Assembly: GCA_021234155.1 (NCBI GenBank)
Contig: JAJEKV010000066.1
Location: forward strand, 1,766,718 to 1,830,717
Reading direction: 5' to 3'
DNA from: Isoetes taiwanensis
Taxonomy: Eukaryota > Streptophyta > Lycopodiopsida > Isoetales > Isoetaceae
Length of the DNA: 64,000 nt
The notes under the pieces are model-generated. The model did not search any database. It saw only the letters and a list, made by a program, of their open reading frames with translations, and was not told the origin of the DNA. Shown in pieces: positions 62,095 to 64,000 of this stretch; the stretch's first letter is position 1; each line of letters opens with the position of its first letter. The position numbers and the translations under genes are program-made.

Positions 62095-63198
62095 AGACCG
62101 AGATTCTCCCGCGGCTTCTCCCACCAAGACTTCACTACAAATGAAGACGACCCTGCATCATCCACTCCTCTTCACACAAACGTGGTGACACATGGGTTTG
62201 CAAAATTTCAGTCTGCTCTAAGAGACATGTTTGAACGAACTCCTTGTGAAGAAGCTGCAACAACATTTGCTGGTCCATCTCCTTCATATGGTGGCCCATC
62301 TCCTTCATTCAACACTGCACCTCCGCCTTATCCAGTGCGACTTCCGTGGTTTGTTCTCCTCTACAAGCACACCACTAAGGGCGAGGGAGGTCACCCCAGT
62401 AGAACTCTCTTGAAAGATGAAGACACCAGCGAAGTGCACCGAGATTACACATTCTCTAGCCAGTCCACCAAGAAATTCAAGGTGGATTATGGTTTGAGAG
62501 CATGCTCCTCTGTAAGAAGAAGAAACCTTATGGACGAGCATAAAATAAGAAGACTTTTAAGAAGTAAATGCTGCTCATTGGGTTGCATCAACAAATTTAA
62601 CATGGCTAAATTACGAGCAATTAGAGACAACTACAGTTCAATGACATTGGCTGACCAGAATGCCTACTTGGCCTATCATGTAAGACCAGACCGCAACACC
62701 TTCTTGCACTACATTAACCGTCAAGAAGTTTGCCAGAAATGCTTTATGGTTGTCCACCGTTTAGGATCCACTAGAATATCTAGAATACACAAAAGACTGG
62801 ACAAAAATCCAGCAATTGATGATCATTGTGGACCAAGAAGAGTTGTAACCATGCATGCCCTTGCTGCTGTGTCATGGATGGAGAAATATTTTAGAGAAAC
62901 ATGTGAGAAGCTGCCTAACAGTAACATGTATCATTTAACTGATAACATCACCAAAAAAGATGTTTTTAATGAGTACAAAGAGACTTGCACCCAGCTTCAG
63001 CACATCTCTTACTCACACTTCACAAGACTGTGGAAAAGTGAATTCGGTTTAGTGAAAATTCCCAGGAGACATAGAATGTCTGTTTTGCTCAAGGTGTCTG
63101 CGAAATTAAAGAGTCAACGAGAAACCGCAAAGGCAGGTCGAAAAGAAGTAAGCTCATGTTTTTCTAATCTCTTACTTGTTTTAAAGAAAATGCTTTGA
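62095..63198 (+). CDS. N-terminal part of a DUF7869-type transposon-like protein
   Basis: A long open frame, open from 62095 after a TAA and closing at 63198; the nearest ATG is at 62230 (MFERTP), so the true start may be upstream across a frame change. It begins with a Pro/Ser-rich segment (GPSPSYGGPSPSFN), then a Cys-containing region (CCSLGCINKF near residue 130, and VCQKCFMVVHRLGSTRI) and basic helices. This order, followed by a DUF7869-like domain, fits plant and animal transposon-like proteins in which this part may bind DNA or zinc; function is inferred. The frame is the longest in the window, but its partner domain downstream is broken. Confidence 0.65.
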   Translation, partial: RPRFSRGFSHQDFTTNEDDPASSTPLHTNVVTHGFAKFQSALRDMFERTPCEEAATTFAGPSPSYGGPSPSFNTAPPPYPVRLPWFVLLYKHTTKGEGGHPSRTLLKDEDTSEVHRDYTFSSQSTKKFKVDYGLRACSSVRRRNLMDEHKIRRLLRSKCCSLGCINKFNMAKLRAIRDNYSSMTLADQNAYLAYHVRPDRNTFLHYINRQEVCQKCFMVVHRLGSTRISRIHKRLDKNPAIDDHCGPRRVVTMHALAAVSWMEKYFRETCEKLPNSNMYHLTDNITKKDVFNEYKETCTQLQHISYSHFTRLWKSEFGLVKIPRRHRMSVLLKVSAKLKSQRETAKAGRKEVSSCFSNLLLVLKKML

Positions 63199-64000
63199 CC
63201 TGATTTCTTCTCTACGATATTGTGCAATGAACCTTGCCGGACATCGTGAACAACAAGCGTGAGAGAGAGAAGAAAGCTTGCCAAACCACGAAAAAAAGCT
63301 CTTGAGCGTCCAACGCAATATATGTCCTGTTGTGATTGATGGAATGGACCGAAAAAAACTACTCTACGCATTTCTTGAACATTCCTAAAGATGTGCGGAG
63401 GAATGTTTTGTTAAGGTCCACCTTGTAGGAGCTATGGTCTTCAAAGGAAGTCTAAAGTGCAAAGTATTTTTGGCGTATCCAAACTTGCATGGTGACCCAA
63501 CCTCACAATTACAATTCTTAACAAGGTCTGTCGCGAGCAAGAGCAATTACCACTAGTGCTTTACCTACAACTTGACAATACTACAAGGGAGAACAAGAAC
63601 CAAACACTCTTTGCGTACTGTGCCATGTTAGTGGAGCTAGGGATCTTTAGAAAAGTGAAGCTGGGTTTCTTACTTGTAGGCCACACTCATGATCAAATTG
63701 ACCAAATATTCAGCAGATTTTAAATAGCCTCGAAGGAAGAAGGCTTTCTCTCTTCCTACTTTAGTTCGAATTATTGAAGATTCTTACACTCCCACTCCGG
63801 TGATCGATCTCCTTAAAGAGGCTCTTTGATTTCGTAGAGTTTATTTTCTCTCAACGTTCGACAGAGAATAAGGCGTGAACAAATTGAATGATCTCACCTT
63901 TCAACATCACATCAAGTTCTACTTGAAGGCTGGCCAACGCTTCACAGGGAAGAAGTATACCACAACTAAGGACCGGAGTCCACCCGAGGGACTACGCTTC
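63199..64000 (+). pseudogene. DUF7869-like domain (putative DDE/RNase H fold), frameshifted, partial
   Basis: Continuing from the previous frame, the plus strand reads, in several frames: DGMDRKKTT (near 63340), KVHLVGAMVFKGSLKCKVF (near 63412-63468), LAYPNLHGDPNLTITILNKV-like text (63472-63525), and LPLVLYLQLDNTTRENKNQT (63548-63607) with LVELGIFRKVKLGFLLVGHT and HDQIDQIFSRF (63628-63720). LQLDN-x3-ENKN and GHTHDQID are the hallmark blocks of DUF7869; the Asp, Glu and His-Asp residues suggest a metal-dependent nuclease-like core, which is inference. Stops at 63721 and frameshifts make it a pseudogene. It runs off the window end. Confidence 0.7.

Overview
This window looks like nuclear DNA of a land plant. 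It is AT-rich, with genes split into many short exons, long gene-poor stretches, and most recognisable coding sequence belonging to decayed non-LTR retrotransposons (LINEs). The EN-RT LINEs and the DUF7869-type element at the right end resemble, from memory, families common in seed-free plants such as ferns, lycophytes and mosses; this placement is an inference. No rRNA, tRNA, CRISPR array or bacterial-type operon was seen.

Layout. 1-400 is a tandem repeat. 1553-4645 (minus) is the best gene in the window: an AAA ATPase of the katanin/spastin/Vps4 group whose reading frame can be followed through 20 exons, some only 11-18 nt long. 5417-11167 is a full-length but dead L1-type LINE with poly(A) and an imperfect 14-bp target-site duplication. 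11.2-16.4 kb is decayed sequence. 16.4-24.8 kb is a tandem pair of about 4.2-kb units, and 32.1-37.4 kb a second tandem pair of about 2.65-kb units; both pairs differ by many small indels. 25.5-29.3 kb (minus) is an EN-RT LINE. 41.9-43.8 kb (minus) is a frame-disrupted gene of the plant basic Ser/Pro-rich (RPSTPT, BPP-like) family. 46.3-47.5 kb (minus) is a LINE endonuclease fragment, and 49.1-50.3 kb a GC-richer block of unknown, possibly organellar, origin. 50.9-51.9 kb (minus) is an L1 3'-end fragment. 53.8-56.8 kb (plus) holds possible exons of an unrecognised gene. 60.0-62.0 kb (plus) holds two EN-RT LINE fragments, and 62.1-64.0 kb (plus) the DUF7869-type element, running off the window.

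The most unusual signal is a conserved LINE 3' end found in six places and on both strands: a nested hairpin whose outer arms change sequence but stay complementary, followed by a GGGTCC block, a GACGATAAA-like block and a copy-specific simple repeat built on ATTC. It sits just downstream of the EN-RT LINE bodies and also closes both 2.65-kb tandem units. It looks like an RNA recognised by the LINE reverse transcriptase.

Apart from the AAA ATPase gene, the BPP-like gene and the uncertain gene near 55 kb, nothing here looks like a working host gene.
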